Source: Dillenia suffruticosa (lineage: Eukaryota; Streptophyta; Magnoliopsida; Dilleniales; Dilleniaceae). From it: DNA of 64,000 nucleotides. Positions 49,191 through 61,291 of the stretch are shown here, piece by piece. Location: contig JAVTVX010000002.1 in assembly GCA_033439265.1 (NCBI GenBank), positions 12,258,174 through 12,322,173 of the forward strand. Reading direction: 5' to 3'. Under the pieces are notes generated by a model that was given only the letters and a program-made list of their open reading frames with translations, was not told where the DNA came from and did not search any database. Made by a program: the position numbers and the translations under genes. The number at the start of each line of letters is the position of its first letter. The stretch's first letter is position 1.

Positions 49191-49440
49191 CCAACGCATC
49201 ATTAATTTAGTGAAAATGATACTAATATCCCACACTAAAAATCAGGATTCAAGTCTTGATAATAGTAAAAATGACATTGGGAGAGCTCCCTTCCAAATGG
49301 GACCCGAAAATAGGACCCGATAACAGCTCGACCGAGATTAGTCGGAATAAAATTTCGGATACTCGACGATTAACCAAGTCTAAAAGACAAAAAAAAATAA
49401 AAAAAAATAAAAAAAAATAAAAAAAAATAAAAAAAAAAAA
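49191..49440 (+). mobile_element. SINE candidate with (A8-9 T)n tail
   Basis: TAGTGAAAATG matches the A-box consensus TRGYNNARNNG; about 35 bases on is GGATTCAAGTC, a weak B box. The sequence then runs to an A-rich tail with a 10-bp AAAAAAAAAT-type period (49389-49440). The head aligns with the SINE at 43483 (TTAATT, ATG, TAA.ATC.C, ACTAAAA, ATTC.A.TC). Flanking GGTCATT and GATCATT may be a decayed target duplication. Its 3' half differs from the other copy. Confidence 0.5.
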
Positions 49441-51040
49441 GATCATTTTTAGATAATTATACTTGAGGCGAAATAAAAAATTTATATTAAAAAAAGTACG
49501 ACACGTAGAGATCAAGGAAAAAAATAAAAATAATAAAATTTTTTAAATAATATTTTAAACAATTTAAATGATATTTTAAAAAATTTAACAATAATTTTAG
49601 TGGTATTTCAATGCATATTAGTATCGGTAATCATATAAGCACGAGTGAAATCAGGATCAGTTTGAATTTTTAAAAAATAAAATTTTTGTGGTACTTATTT
49701 TTTTTATAAACAAACTCAAACCCGAGAGTTGTCTTTGGTTACTAATAATGTCTTAATCTTATCTCTCCCAATCTTATGATTCTAATTTTGAAAGCCTGTG
49801 TAACAAAAAAAAATAATGTCTTAATGTAGTTGAAAGCTAAAGGTTTCCGGGAATTTTCTTCCATTTATGGCAAATCTTCTCTCAAGTTTAATATCATTAT
49901 GCAACCAGCTAAAAGACACCAATTCCCACCACCCAAAATATATATATATATATATATATATTATATTAGATATGTATCTGTGATATTATTGCATTTTTTA
50001 TTTGTCACGAACAAGTCCAAAAGCTACGCGAAGTTGGTATTAATTAAAAATCAAGAGGCATAAAAAAGGGTTGTTGGCAAAACGATGACAAAGATGGGAT
50101 TGCCGCGTCATTAAGAGATCGACCAAGTTATAACATTAATGACATGTTTAAGTGGTAAATTATTTATATAATGTTGGATAATATCATATTTAAATTTCGT
50201 ATCGCATGAAACCATATTATAAAATTACACCCCACCAAATAAAAATATATATATATAATTTCATATTTAAATTCTCCAATTGTCGCTGTGGTGCTACATG
50301 GTTGTGCAAAAGGGAGGAGTTCATTTGCCAGCTACGATAATTATTTTAATTTTTCTATTTTTTTAAATATAATACTTTAGATGCGTTCGGTTCGGATGAA
50401 GTTTTTAACTCGGAGAGAGACTAATTGATTAATGGAGGTCATATGATTAATATTTTTTTTTTCATATATAAAGTTTGTGTTTGATTGCAGGTATCAAACG
50501 TTTTGCATATGATTTGCATATGTAATATAAACCAAAATAAATTTAAAACGAAATATAATAATTTTTGTGTAACAATTTATATTAATAAAAATTAGAAATT
50601 TTTAAAAGTGAATGATTTTGAATGGATTAAATTATATTTTAAATTAAGAAAAATTGTCTTAAAGAAAGATAATTGAAATCTTTGACTCATTAAACTCACC
50701 TATTAAAATAACTATATTGGTGAATCAAGATGGCTAACAAATCCAGTGAAAGATAGTTTAAAATCATTTATTTTGTAAATAAATCTAAGCCGAGTGGCCA
50801 TAGCTTTCCCCATTGTATGAAGAATAATTACAATAATAATAATAATAATAATAAGATAGATTTTGAAGGGGGAAAAACAGAGCGTGGGGGACGTGTAGCA
50901 AAAATGATGACAGCAAACTTTGGACGCACACGCTCACCGTTCGTGCATCCACACCCACACCTTCACACTGTCAATACTTGAAAACTCCAACCCAATTTAC
51001 GTCATTACCCCCCCCCCCCCTTCTCTCTCTCTTCCCACCA
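49441..51040. other. AT-rich promoter-side region of the RING gene
   Basis: No coding region. It contains (AT)n at 49937-49961, an (ATA/ATT)n run near 50830-50852, and a C-run at 51008-51020 just upstream of the TATA-like element. Otherwise nothing is recognised. Confidence 0.45.
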
Positions 51041-51041
51041 T

Positions 51042-51048
51042 TATATAT
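51042..51048 (+). promoter_or_regulatory. TATA-like element of the RING-H2 gene
   Basis: TATATAT in the context CCATTATATATCTCTGCC, about 155 bp before the start codon. A CT-rich leader follows, as in many plant promoters. It is preceded by a 13-base C-run. Confidence 0.55.
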
Positions 51049-51159
51049 CTCTGCCTCCCTTACATGCCACATCCATCTGTCTCTCTCTCTCTCTCCTCAA
51101 ATTTTACTCCCACCTAAACATCTATCTCGGTCTACGTACTCTCTTTCAGCACAACAAAA

Positions 51160-51162
<3 letters not shown>

Positions 51163-51197
<35 letters not shown>
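51163..51197 (+). repeat. (CT)17 microsatellite ending 3 nt before a start codon
   Basis: Perfect CT run in the 5' UTR of the RING-H2 gene; only AAA separates it from the ATG at 51201. Pyrimidine leaders of this kind are common in plants, and length changes here would alter the spacing and sequence just before the start codon. Confidence 0.9.
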
Positions 51198-51200
<3 letters not shown>

Positions 51201-51716
51201 ATGGGATTTCCAGTGGGATACACAGAACTTTTCTTTCCAAAACTTCTCCTCCATGCACTTACTTTATTGGGTTTCATCAGAAAACTGATTTTCTCTCTCT
51301 TCCGACTTCTGGGTCTCTCTGATTTTCTTGAGCCCGACATTGTATGGCCAAACAACCCGGCCCAAATACCCGAATTCCAATCCGTATCCGCAGTCCTAAT
51401 CCGGGAAATCCTACCGGTTGTTAAATTCCAGGATTTAATCTCATCCGTCGGTGAAAATGAGATCCCAGAGAGCTGTGCCGTCTGTTTGTATGAATTCGAA
51501 GGTCAAGAGGAAATCAGACGGTTGACGAATTGCAGACACATATTCCATCGGAGCTGTCTGGACCGTTGGATGGACCATGATCAGAAAACGTGTCCACTTT
51601 GCAGGACACCCCTTATTCCTGATGATATGCAAGAGTCTTTTAATGAAAGGCTTTGGGCTGCTTCTGGTATTCCTGATCTTTACAGTGACTATTCTGCAGT
51701 TAGTTCTGCTTTATAG
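51201..51716 (+). CDS. BRH1: RING-H2 finger E3 ubiquitin ligase, BRH1-like
   Basis: A single uninterrupted frame of 171 residues. The N-terminus MGFPVGYTELFFPKLLLHAL is the signature start of the brassinosteroid-responsive RING-H2 (BRH1) group; residues about 8-40 are hydrophobic and may anchor it to a membrane. The RING-H2 domain spans C92-C134 with all eight ligands present: C92, C95, C111, H113, H116, C119, C131, C134, including CRHIFHRSCLDRW and CPLCR. Length fits the family (Arabidopsis BRH1 is about 170 residues). RING-H2 proteins pass ubiquitin from an E2 to substrates; BRH1 transcripts respond to brassinosteroid and chitin in Arabidopsis, but regulation here is not shown by the sequence. 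By position it corresponds to AT1G63840 rather than to BRH1 (AT3G61460), so the symbol marks the subfamily, not strict orthology. Confidence 0.96.
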   Translation: MGFPVGYTELFFPKLLLHALTLLGFIRKLIFSLFRLLGLSDFLEPDIVWPNNPAQIPEFQSVSAVLIREILPVVKFQDLISSVGENEIPESCAVCLYEFEGQEEIRRLTNCRHIFHRSCLDRWMDHDQKTCPLCRTPLIPDDMQESFNERLWAASGIPDLYSDYSAVSSAL

Positions 51717-53612
51717 TTAGGAGAGAGAAAATAAAACTTTTTTACCTTTTTTGGGTTGGATGAGCTGTGTATAGAAAAAGGGAAAAAAAAATGGAAATAT
51801 TTGAGCTATGTTGTACAGGTTTTGTTCTTTAATTGGGCCATAAAGAAAATTAGTATACCCTTTTTCTTAATATTCTTTTTGTGCTAGCTCTTTAATGGAA
51901 ATTATGAAGATATTGAGCACAACCTTGTTATTTTTAGTGTTTTTGTGATATGCTACAAAATTTGAAATCACACGTGACCCCTTTTTTGGGTCATTAGAAA
52001 TTATTTAATTAGGACTAATTTATCTTATTAATTAAATTTTTATTATTTTGATTAAAAGTATTGCTTCATCTGAAACCCAAATTGATGGGGGAATTGAAAT
52101 TAAATGGATTGGTTGAGGGCAAAGGTGGTGTGGGCATGTAAAGAATAGAGAAGTTTAGGTGGGGTTGTTAACGAATGGCCAAAAGAACCATTATCTTACG
52201 TCGTGCCTACCTACCCGTTTGGGATTTGTTTCTGGGTGTTCGGGAATTTCAATTTTTCCATGGTTTATGGAGACCTTTCAACCCTATGAAGAAGACTTGG
52301 CATGCGATCCCTTGCCAATATTAAGGAATTCAAGAGGTAAATTAAGCATTGGTACTTTTTCTAGATCCCCAGTTCTCATTCCATCGGGACATCAATGTTT
52401 AATTGTGAAAGCAAGGGACAATTTCATTTCTTGATTTTTATTTTTATTTTTATTTTTTGTGGAGCAGCACGTGGGTAGAAATGGATATCACATCATGTGG
52501 ATTTTATGTGGAGATGACAGGATATTTGTTAGTGCTGGTGGGGTTTAATAGAAGGCTAGCCCTGGTGCATAACCATTTGTTTAAAACGGCCATGGCCAAT
52601 GGAATGGGGCTATTACAAACCAACTTGGAAAAGTTCATTTGTGAGCCAGCAGATGCAATTCAATGTGAACAAACCTTGCTTGCTCCATTGAGCCCAAATG
52701 GTATATTTTAAGAAATTTTGCATTAGTGAGGGTTGCTATGCTTACTGCAAAGTAAAACTAGATAATTTGGGGGGATCAAATTACAATTTGCTTACAAATT
52801 GGTGAGAATCAAAACAACAAATGTCCCCAAACCTTGGAGAATCACATTCACAAGATTTCTACCTAAAATCTTCCATAAATGACATTCTAACATATGCATC
52901 CATTTGATTTGGGGGGGGGGGGGGGCGGGGGTGGAGGGGTCGGGTCACAGTTCTCATACCTATACTTAATATGGTTGAAAAGTTATTTGGTTGAATCAGG
53001 GAAGATAGTGTTAAGATCTCTTAACTATATCATGTTCAACTCGGTATAAAAAAAAAAAAAAAAAAATCAATGATCAGAGATTCCTTCCTCTGATTGAGAT
53101 CTGATTATGGATTGATCCAAATTAATTGAAATAAAAATCTTAGTTGGTGGCTCCAAGCCGGGCACTAAAAAAAAATACGGTTGAAAAGTCCTTTTCTTTT
53201 GTTTTGGGGGGGGGGGGGTTTGAAACTTCTTACATGAAAGCTATCACAAACATTGATTTTTATTTTGTCTTTTATTTGGAGGTCCTTTTCATTTTCCTTA
53301 AACATTAGTAACAATGATTACATTATTAAGTTGGAAATCGGCTGGGTTTATTATAAAAAGACCCAAATCTAAAAAGAAGACAAAATTGATTTGGTTTGGG
53401 CTAATAAATAAGATTTAACTCCACTACCTATTCTACCATAATGCATCACTCTGTTCTTATGCAGATGACTTAGTAAAGAAATGAGAGCCTCTACAACCAA
53501 AAAAAAAAAAAAAATGAGAGCCTCTTTAGATTTGGAAGAAAAATTGTAGCCTGCAATATCTATGCTCTATACCCCATCTCTCATGTGACCATTTCCACTA
53601 TCAAGAGCAGGA

Positions 53613-53643
<31 letters not shown>

Positions 53644-53884
53644 ATACTAAATTTAGGTCTTTTTTTAAAAAATTATCTTAATTTTAAAAATAAAACATTA
53701 CAATATATGTATCTAGAGATAATCGCTTCTGAGTGAATTCTCCATAAATGCATTTTTGCAATTTAACTTTGAATCCATTCTAGAATTGTACTAAAGAAAA
53801 AAAAAGAGATGAAAATAGATTTAAAACTTATCGTTAAAAATGCTTTTCTAAAATGTCAAATATTCGGTGTACATCTTTTTTGTG

Positions 53885-53924
<40 letters not shown>

Positions 53925-55681
53925 CTATCATAGAATACTTGGTGTGGATATCAACATCACGCTGGTGTGCTTTCTGAGTAATCACACACATATATGAAAG
54001 AAAATCCATAAACTAGTAAAATGTTTGACCCAAGTACGCTTTTGAAATGTGCCGTGCATGTCGCGCACGACGATTGATCATCCCAGAATTCTCTTCTTTC
54101 ATTTGTTCCTAATCACACAATTTAGTGCCCTTCTAGAACCCTTAATTTTCCTCAACACTTTCCTAGCCCCCCCCCCCCAAAAATAATCAAAATTCTCATG
54201 TTGGATTGACAGAAATTTTGACTCCTATTTTTGGTGGCGTTCGAAAAAAAACACACTCGCTTTCCATATATTAGCAGGCGGGGGAGCTTATGTTTTCTTT
54301 TTTATTTCTGTGAGAGTCTTAACTGAGAAGCAAAACTCATTGCAGACTTCTTTATCCATGAAACCAGCCGCAAAGCCAAAGCTAACCCTCCTCGAATTTT
54401 TGAAAAAAAAAAAAGTTTAACGTGTAAAATAAAGCTCAAAAAAATACTATTATTTGTATCTTCAAAAGGGTGAAAGCGCAACATTCCCTGATATTCCAAG
54501 TTTGTAAATAATAATAATAAATGGAAAAAAGAATGGGAAAAGAACTTGGAATTTTTTTTAATGGTTGCAGGGTTCAGAAATCACAGTTAAATCTTAGTCG
54601 AGACCTGTTTTCTCATGGTAATTGTTCTTCGCTGTGTACACACACTTGACCAGCAAATGTTAGTGTAGAATCGTTTCTCAGCACTCACACTTATTAGAAA
54701 AGAAACTAACGATGGTCTGCTTCCGGAAATAGGTGTCCTTTACTGAGATTATTCCTATGGTTTTTGATTTCTCTGTTGTTCTTTTGTTTTGATAATGACT
54801 CAAATTCCATGATGGACATCATTTAATTTTTGTAGCAGTGTCAACTTATTCTTCTGCTGAAGATGATTGAAGTAAATACCAAAGAGTCCCCACATCAACT
54901 CCACCTCTGCTAGACTCGTTTTTGGGTTAAAGACTTGAACGAGATAATCACAATGTTTCTTTCCTTTTGGGGTCCGGAGGGGTCAAGGCCCAAAGACGAG
55001 CTCCAAAAAGCAAGGGTCTCGCACAACCAAGGTGATGATTCCCAAGATAGATCCATGGTCAGTAGAGCTTTCAGCTGAAATGAGGGAGAGTCGAACAGGG
55101 TTAAATCCCTTTCACAAAGACGGCCAAAGTTTGCAAACCAATCAGCACGGCAGAGCCTCCCTAAACACATGGTTGACCGAGCAAGCCCAGCTTCCTTTTA
55201 TCAGAGCTATGCGTTCTCTAATTAGCCTTTGAACGAGATGGAGGTTAGGAACATCACTTTCCATGTGTATGCCATAGAATAACCCCTCAACCCTCCACCT
55301 CCAAAAGAGCTCAAGCATTGCTTAAGAATAATTGTTTACTATATGACCTGGTGAGTGGTATTGTGCAGTCAACGAAAATGAAAGACAAATGAGTTCTTTA
55401 GTCTAAAGGGCACACAAGCATTTGCAAAACAGTACTTACAAGGGTAAAAGATGAAAATCAGAAAATTACAAGAGAACAAAGTAAGTTTACATCAAGTATA
55501 AACAATATAAATGGCTGTATCATCCAAAACCAAACATCAAACATAAATTTATCAAACATTAATACAAATCAAATTTCAATCTCTACACGAAGAATCCAAC
55601 ATTAGCTCTTTCCAAGAAGACAATAAGTTCCACTTTTTGAATCCTTTGCATTCATATGGACATTCAATGCTTGTGGGAGAA
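51717..55681. other. Intergenic region between RING gene and PLAC8-like gene
   Basis: The first 200 bp is the likely 3' UTR of the RING gene. Elsewhere no gene is recognised. Low-complexity sequence includes G-runs near 52911-52924 and 53207-53218, A-runs near 53047-53066 and 53499-53513, (CT)n at 53622-53644 and 53889-53919, and a C-run near 54169-54178. A possible degraded SINE head (GTTAAGATCTCTTAACTAT) lies before the A-run at 53047. A less AT-rich patch at 54900-55230 is open on both strands for 60-86 codons but has no recognisable product. The last part is probably the 3' UTR of the PLAC8-like gene. Confidence 0.45.
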
Positions 55682-58600
55682 TTACCTTGAGTAACCAGAT
55701 GGAGGATAACCAGGAGGGGGATAACCTGCAGGAGGATAGCTGTGAGCTTGCTGCGGAGGGGGATAACCGTAGGGCTGCTGTGCATATGCAGGTTGAGGTG
55801 GATAGCCGATGGTTGGAGGAATTGGTTGATCAATGCGTGACATCTGCTGCATTGGTGGCACTGCCATAACTTGCGGTCCAAACTTGCCATCTCTTTTGTC
55901 CATTTCAACCTTGTGTTGAGTCTGTAATGTTTCACAAAGTATTAGTGAACCTAGAAGGAGTGAACCTAATGACTAAATAATAGAGGTTTGTGTGTTGATT
56001 GCATATTCTGCATACCTGCATGCATGCACAAACCCTGGAATACAAAACCGAGGATAGTTAGTAGGATGAAACAGCATTAATAGAGCATATAGTTTGTAGA
56101 AAGCAGAAAGACCAGAAGAGAGAACTTACGTGCAGTAAACCATATCAGCCAAGCAAGAGAGCAACTGAGAGGCCTCGGAAAGTTCTTCACTTCCAACAAT
56201 CATTGCAACAATGGAGAATATGCAAGCGAGTTGTTGCAGACAGAACATGAAACCCTACATTGCACAGGTTAAATTTAAACAAATAGCCAAGAAGTATGCT
56301 ACAACACTCATGTCTGCACAAACACACAAGCACAATTATGCACGCCCAGGAGCGCAGAGAGAGAGAGAGAGAGATTACAATTATGCAGTTATCGCATTGA
56401 GTTGTCTGTATGTTGAATTCATCTTGCAACAGAAACCGGGTGGATGCTACTGAGTTTCCAAAGCAGCAGACCACCTGTTTGGAAAAATAAGAAAAATTAA
56501 TAAGAGAAACAGAGAATGCAGTAGTAGAAAGTAGGCAAAAAAATGTACCATGTTGCTACTTCAATTTGCATACGATGGCAGAGAAGCAATTGACTAAGGC
56601 TACATATTTACATATTTACATATTCATCATCATCAAAACATTTGGTTCTGATACAATTAACTGATAGGCTTAGATTGATGAGCACTGCAATCAGCATGTC
56701 TCGACATGCAACATTTCAATAAACATGGTGTAAAGCAACCCATTGTCTCCAGGGAAACTTAAATATCAATCTTTGCAACCAAATCCTTTACACTTGATTT
56801 AGGGAAAAAATTGAGGAACTAATACAAGCAGTTCCAGCTCAGATGGCAATTAAAATATCTGTGGATAGACTAAAGTTTAGTCTTTCATATAATTTATCCA
56901 GAATTTAATGAAACACTATCCAACTCAACTGGCTTAGATCCAATGAATTTCCACCACGTCCACATGTGAAGAGGTTAGTGCTTGTGACTTTGGCAATTGA
57001 TCTTAGATAGTCAATGAGGAAGTAGTCTGGATGGACACCCAGGAGATAACCTAAAGTTGGAAAGGGAGCTGAAATTTGAACATACTGAAACTCATCATGC
57101 GGGTTCCCACTTAATGCATAAAATTGAGCACGAGGGGGGAAAAAGTCATTTAAATGGTTGAACAAGGAGCTCATTGCATTACATGTCCATAATGGGAATT
57201 ATGTTAGGTAATAGTTGATATAATCAATCTCTTGACAATGATGCGTGAGAAGTGAAATAAATGCAAAGGAATCTATCACAAGCCCTGAAGCAAGATAGAA
57301 AGAGAAACTTTAATTGATACTCAATTCATACTCCATTTGGGACTGAAACAGATAACAAATTAGGTCCTAAAAAGGACTAGTCGCACACCAATTAATACTT
57401 TCAAAATAATGTGCAGGCACAGTTCCCTCCCTTTAACTTAGAGATGCATAGATATCCAACCTACCGAACGTCTATCCAACTGAATCATTAGCCCCAAGTC
57501 CTTAATACCATATACTCTCCCTCAGTAATTCCTAAGAACACTTTGCTTGGGAAAACTTTATTAAAGATGGGAATTAGAGTAAACCTTCAAAATATTTTAG
57601 TAGTTTTGAATCATTATAATACAGTAACTTGTATAAGCAACTCATGTATCTTTTTTCTAGCGATTTGGTGTTCTTTTGCAATAAAATAGCAATAAAACAA
57701 CAATAATATGTAATAAGGCAAACTAATTTGCAATACCTCAGTGGCAAGGCAAAGTTCAGGACACTCACTTTCTCCACACTTTCCGCTACATGGCATATAA
57801 CCAGCACAACATGTGTACCTAAAATAGAAAGGGAAATCAATATTCAGACATGAAAAATCTCAGAATAAATGAGACTAAGATGGTAACAGAACGTATCAAT
57901 TACCTTGACATGTCATTGTAAAGAGCTCTTTTGCGGAGCAGGTATGAAACACATGGTCCACTACAAGGAGAAAAATCAGAACCAATCAAACACGAGAGAC
58001 ATCAACATTTGTTGACTCAACCATGATCAAGAGATAATGAATTTCACCAAAAGAATATGTATAATATTTAAATTCAACATATTTGTTCATTGATATTCAT
58101 GTTGGTCCAACCGCTCTACACAAAACTAAGCATTTGATGCTTCAAATGTGGTTTTAAGAAAGGATATCTTTCCTACATTTCTGAGACAGTTTCTCAGTCA
58201 TTTGTTCCAAATGGCACTGCCTCTACATCTTTATGCACAAAATGAACATGTTAGGTCATGATTTTAGCATTTAATGAATCAGCTACGGAGTAAGAAAGTA
58301 AGTAGGATGAGGAAATTTAACATGAACTCATTATGGGAAACTGCTGCTGAAAAATAGAAAAGTAACTTCTACTAGGAGGCAAGACCAGCAAATTAAATAT
58401 GCATAATTATAATCAGGTTTACCTAGCATACAATAAGATCATAATTATAATACTTCAACATTGTCACAACATAGCAATCTGCCTGATGCTGACTCAGTAC
58501 TAATGGATCTTGATATTCTTGAGGATTTAGAAAATAAAGCATACACCAAGAGGTTTGAACAAAATCATATGATGCTTCAAGTCCTTTCACTAATCCTGGT

Positions 58601-60922
58601 AGTGCATTAGGCCGCGAGAAGTTGATTCATACTTTCAACCTTGTGTTAACATCTTTGGGGCTTTTACATGAGTTTCCAGGAAAACTCAAAAGCTATGAAG
58701 CACGACAATACAAGCGCCATGGGGCGCAACTCAACAATGACACTATGACATGGAAAAGTTATTACAAAATTTTTACACCGTTATAAATCACAAAGTGTAT
58801 CAGAGAACCAAGGGCACCACTCTTGCGACCTGACAAATAACTTAGGATGTTAATGGAGTCAAATTATGTGCAACATCACTCTTGCCACCCGCCAATTTTA
58901 AGAATTTTAGCAATAGTGTACCCAACTCAAAAAATTGGATTTACAGGAAGAAGTTCCAACTTGGAAGTACAATATTTTTAATATACGGCCAAATTGTACC
59001 AAGAATTGTGTATTGATCCATCTCCAACTCTTACATTAGGACTTCATATTCATACAACAACAACAAATTGAGTTTTAATCCCAATAATTTGGGGTCGACT
59101 ATTTGAGAGACAAAATTAGAGATAATTAAAAAGAAAACAAATAAATACATACAAAAAAACAAAAAAAAGAAAGAAATAAATAAATATATAAAATATGTTA
59201 GTTTAATTTGTGCGGATTTTCTTACATCACTCATTCCTATCCAAAATCATCTTCTCATATAAAACTTTAACTATCATATTTTTACTAATAATTTGCATCC
59301 AAGTTTTCAGCGGTCTACCTCTACATTTTACTAGATCTCCTATATTTAAGTTCTGAGTTCTTCTAATTGATGCATTCTTGAGTCTTCTTTGCACATACTC
59401 AAACTATTTTAGACGACACTTTCGTATTTTATCCACAATTGAACTAATTCCCAACTTATTATAAATCTCATCATTTCTAATTATATCTCTTTTAGTTTTG
59501 CTACACATCCATCTAAGTATTTTCATTTATATTACAATCATTTTTTGTTTTTGTTGTTGTTTAATAGTTCAACACTCAGTACCATATAATAGTACAGATT
59601 TAACCGCAATTCTATAGAACTTTCCCTTCATACAATCACAAAGAATTCCGAATGCCTTTTTCTATTTCATCTAACCCGCTTAAATCCTATAGTTCACATC
59701 CCCATCTATATTGCTATCATTTTGAATGATAAAATCTAGATATTTAAATTTTTCATTTTTAGATACATCTTGTCCATCTAAACTAATCATTTTTTAATCA
59801 TTGCGATGACTGTTGCTGCTATATCTCATATACTCAGTTTTCAATCTACTCAATCTAAACCCTCTAGATTCTAGCGTGACCCTCCATAACTCTAATTTAG
59901 CATTAATACCCTCCCTAGTTTCATCAACTAGCATATGCAAAAAGTATACATCATGATATTTTATTTTTGAATTTTTTTGTGATTTCATCTATTATTATTG
60001 CAAAAAACATGAGACTTAATGCTGAACCTTGATGGAGCCAAATGTTAATGGGAAAACTATCGTTCAAACCCTCGCAAGTTCATTAGGACTTCTTATTCAT
60101 AAGGAACACTAATTTTGGCTATACAAACAACCAAATTTTCATAAATAAAACATGAGATGATAGACCCCAACTATAAATGAACTAAACCCAAAACCATTTT
60201 TAGTTAGTATACTCGGTAACATGATTCAAAACACAATGAAAGATCACCTTATCACAATAATGAAACCATGATGCACTCACCCAAAGGATCAATGAATTGA
60301 GACAATATCCCTTACATATGTAAAACCCTCTTCTTAAGATGGAATATGATACCTATGAAATAACAACATTTGACCAACATTGATTTTAAAAGCAATGAAT
60401 TCAGATAATATCTCCATCTAAATCCCTATTCTTAAAAAAAGAATAATAATAGTAACTGATCTTTCATGCTAGTGATTAAAAGCAATGAATTATCACTTCT
60501 ATATTCATGAGATCCCACGAAATTATAAGTCCAGGAAAAAGCAAAACGCCCTCCAGCAACTCTACAAAGTCAACGCAAGTCAGATCTCAAAAACCCATTG
60601 AAATCCACCATACGACAACCTCAAAACAGATCAAAAACCACATTGAAGAGCCCCAAATTAAAAATATGGAAGATAAGCAGATCTTAGTACATACCACCAG
60701 AAAGCGAAGCAGCAATCTGTAAGCAAAGAGACAAAATTTACAAAATCTCATCAGATCAAACACCCAATTCATAAATATATATAGATGGATAGATAGATAG
60801 ATAGAGAGAGATAGAGACTTACAAGGAGTATCAGCTTGAATTGTTCCCATAAGATCGGTGTGCCAGAGATTACGATAGTTCTGGCGAGCCTGCAACTTGT
60901 CCAAATGTTCCTGCGACGCCAT
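55682..60922 (-). CDS. Cysteine-rich PLAC8-like protein, eight exons
   Basis: Exons on the minus strand: 60922-60823, 60716-60695, 57960-57904, 57818-57737, 56474-56379, 56254-56130, 56034-56016, 55921-55682. All introns are GT-AG, and the 741 nt joined frame gives 246 residues. It starts [20 protein letters not shown] and continues [40 protein letters not shown], then a Cys-rich core ([40 protein letters not shown]), [17 protein letters not shown], a hydrophobic segment [20 protein letters not shown] (about 121-140), [20 protein letters not shown], and a Pro/Tyr/Gly tail with [14 protein letters not shown]. The CC-patch and CGPC-type motifs fit plant PLAC8-family proteins; members are often membrane-associated. 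Its biochemical function is not established and I assign none. Exons 2 (22 nt) and 7 (19 nt) are microexons. Intron 2 (2,734 bp) holds an RTE retrotransposon. The start is divergent to the CCT gene. The joined frame appears intact. Confidence 0.95.
59054..60080 (-). mobile_element. RTE-type LINE, 5'-truncated, in intron 2 of the PLAC8-like gene
   Basis: A 20-bp target duplication with one mismatch flanks it: CATTAGGACTTCATATTCAT (59034-59053) and CATTAGGACTTCTTATTCAT (60081-60100). On the minus strand the element encodes decayed reverse transcriptase: [18 protein letters not shown], then [20 protein letters not shown] and [14 protein letters not shown], matching plant RTE elements. The catalytic ADD motif expected just before VDETREG is lost and frames are broken. 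The 3' end has GTCGACCCCAAATTATTGGG and a GTTGTTGTTG tail, typical of plant RTE 3' ends. It lies in the same orientation as the host gene and must be removed with the intron. Confidence 0.9.
60784..60815. repeat. (GATA)n microsatellite in intron 1 of the PLAC8-like gene
   Basis: GATGGATAGATAGATAGATA followed by GAGAGAGATAGAG lies 7 bp inside the donor end of the 106-bp first intron. The intron is so short that length changes would be a noticeable part of it. Confidence 0.85.
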
Positions 60923-61216
60923 CTCTCTTTCTCCTTTCTCTCTCTGTGTCTCTCTCGCTCCCTCTAGTTAAGAAAAACCCTGTTCGTCGTACAAGACGAG
61001 GTCTGCAATGGAGGGTCTGTGTCTTTGAAGTTAAACAAGTAAAAGTTTTCTTTCTAAGTCAATTTTAATTAAACAAAGAGAAACGAAGTTTCTGCGCTTT
61101 ATCTTATGAGACGGCTTCCGAAGAAGACGACGCAAATTCCAAAGTTAACCTTATCAAAAACAGCGGAAGGACTTTATTGAAAACAATATTTTTAAAGTGT
61201 TACAATTAGTAATAGC

Positions 61217-61224
61217 TATAAATA
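61217..61224 (+). promoter_or_regulatory. TATA box 1 of the CCT gene
   Basis: TATAAATA in the context AGCTATAAATATAGGGG; 299 bp before the ATG. It would start transcription near 61250. Confidence 0.5.
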
Positions 61225-61283
61225 TAGGGGTCATTTCATAATTAATGGACAACGTTAGGGGTTAAAATGACATAGTCATCACC

Positions 61284-61291
61284 TATAAATA
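61284..61291 (+). promoter_or_regulatory. TATA box 2 of the CCT gene
   Basis: A second TATAAATA in the context CACCTATAAATAAGC; it would start transcription near 61315, just upstream of the GA-rich leader, leaving a leader of about 200 nt. Confidence 0.55.

Noticed and set aside
49249-49515. 88-codon minus-strand frame with a Phe-rich centre
   Set aside because: The Phe-rich part is the complement of the A-rich SINE tail; no protein is expected.
52457-52711. 84-codon plus-strand frame downstream of the RING gene
   Set aside because: Starts with a reasonable ATG but shows no domain, no repeat or family resemblance, and no second exon; kept as chance.
59794-59988. 64-codon minus-strand frame as a host gene
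   Set aside because: The sequence VDETREG...LSRLKTEYM is RTE reverse transcriptase, bounded by a target duplication; it is transposon-derived.
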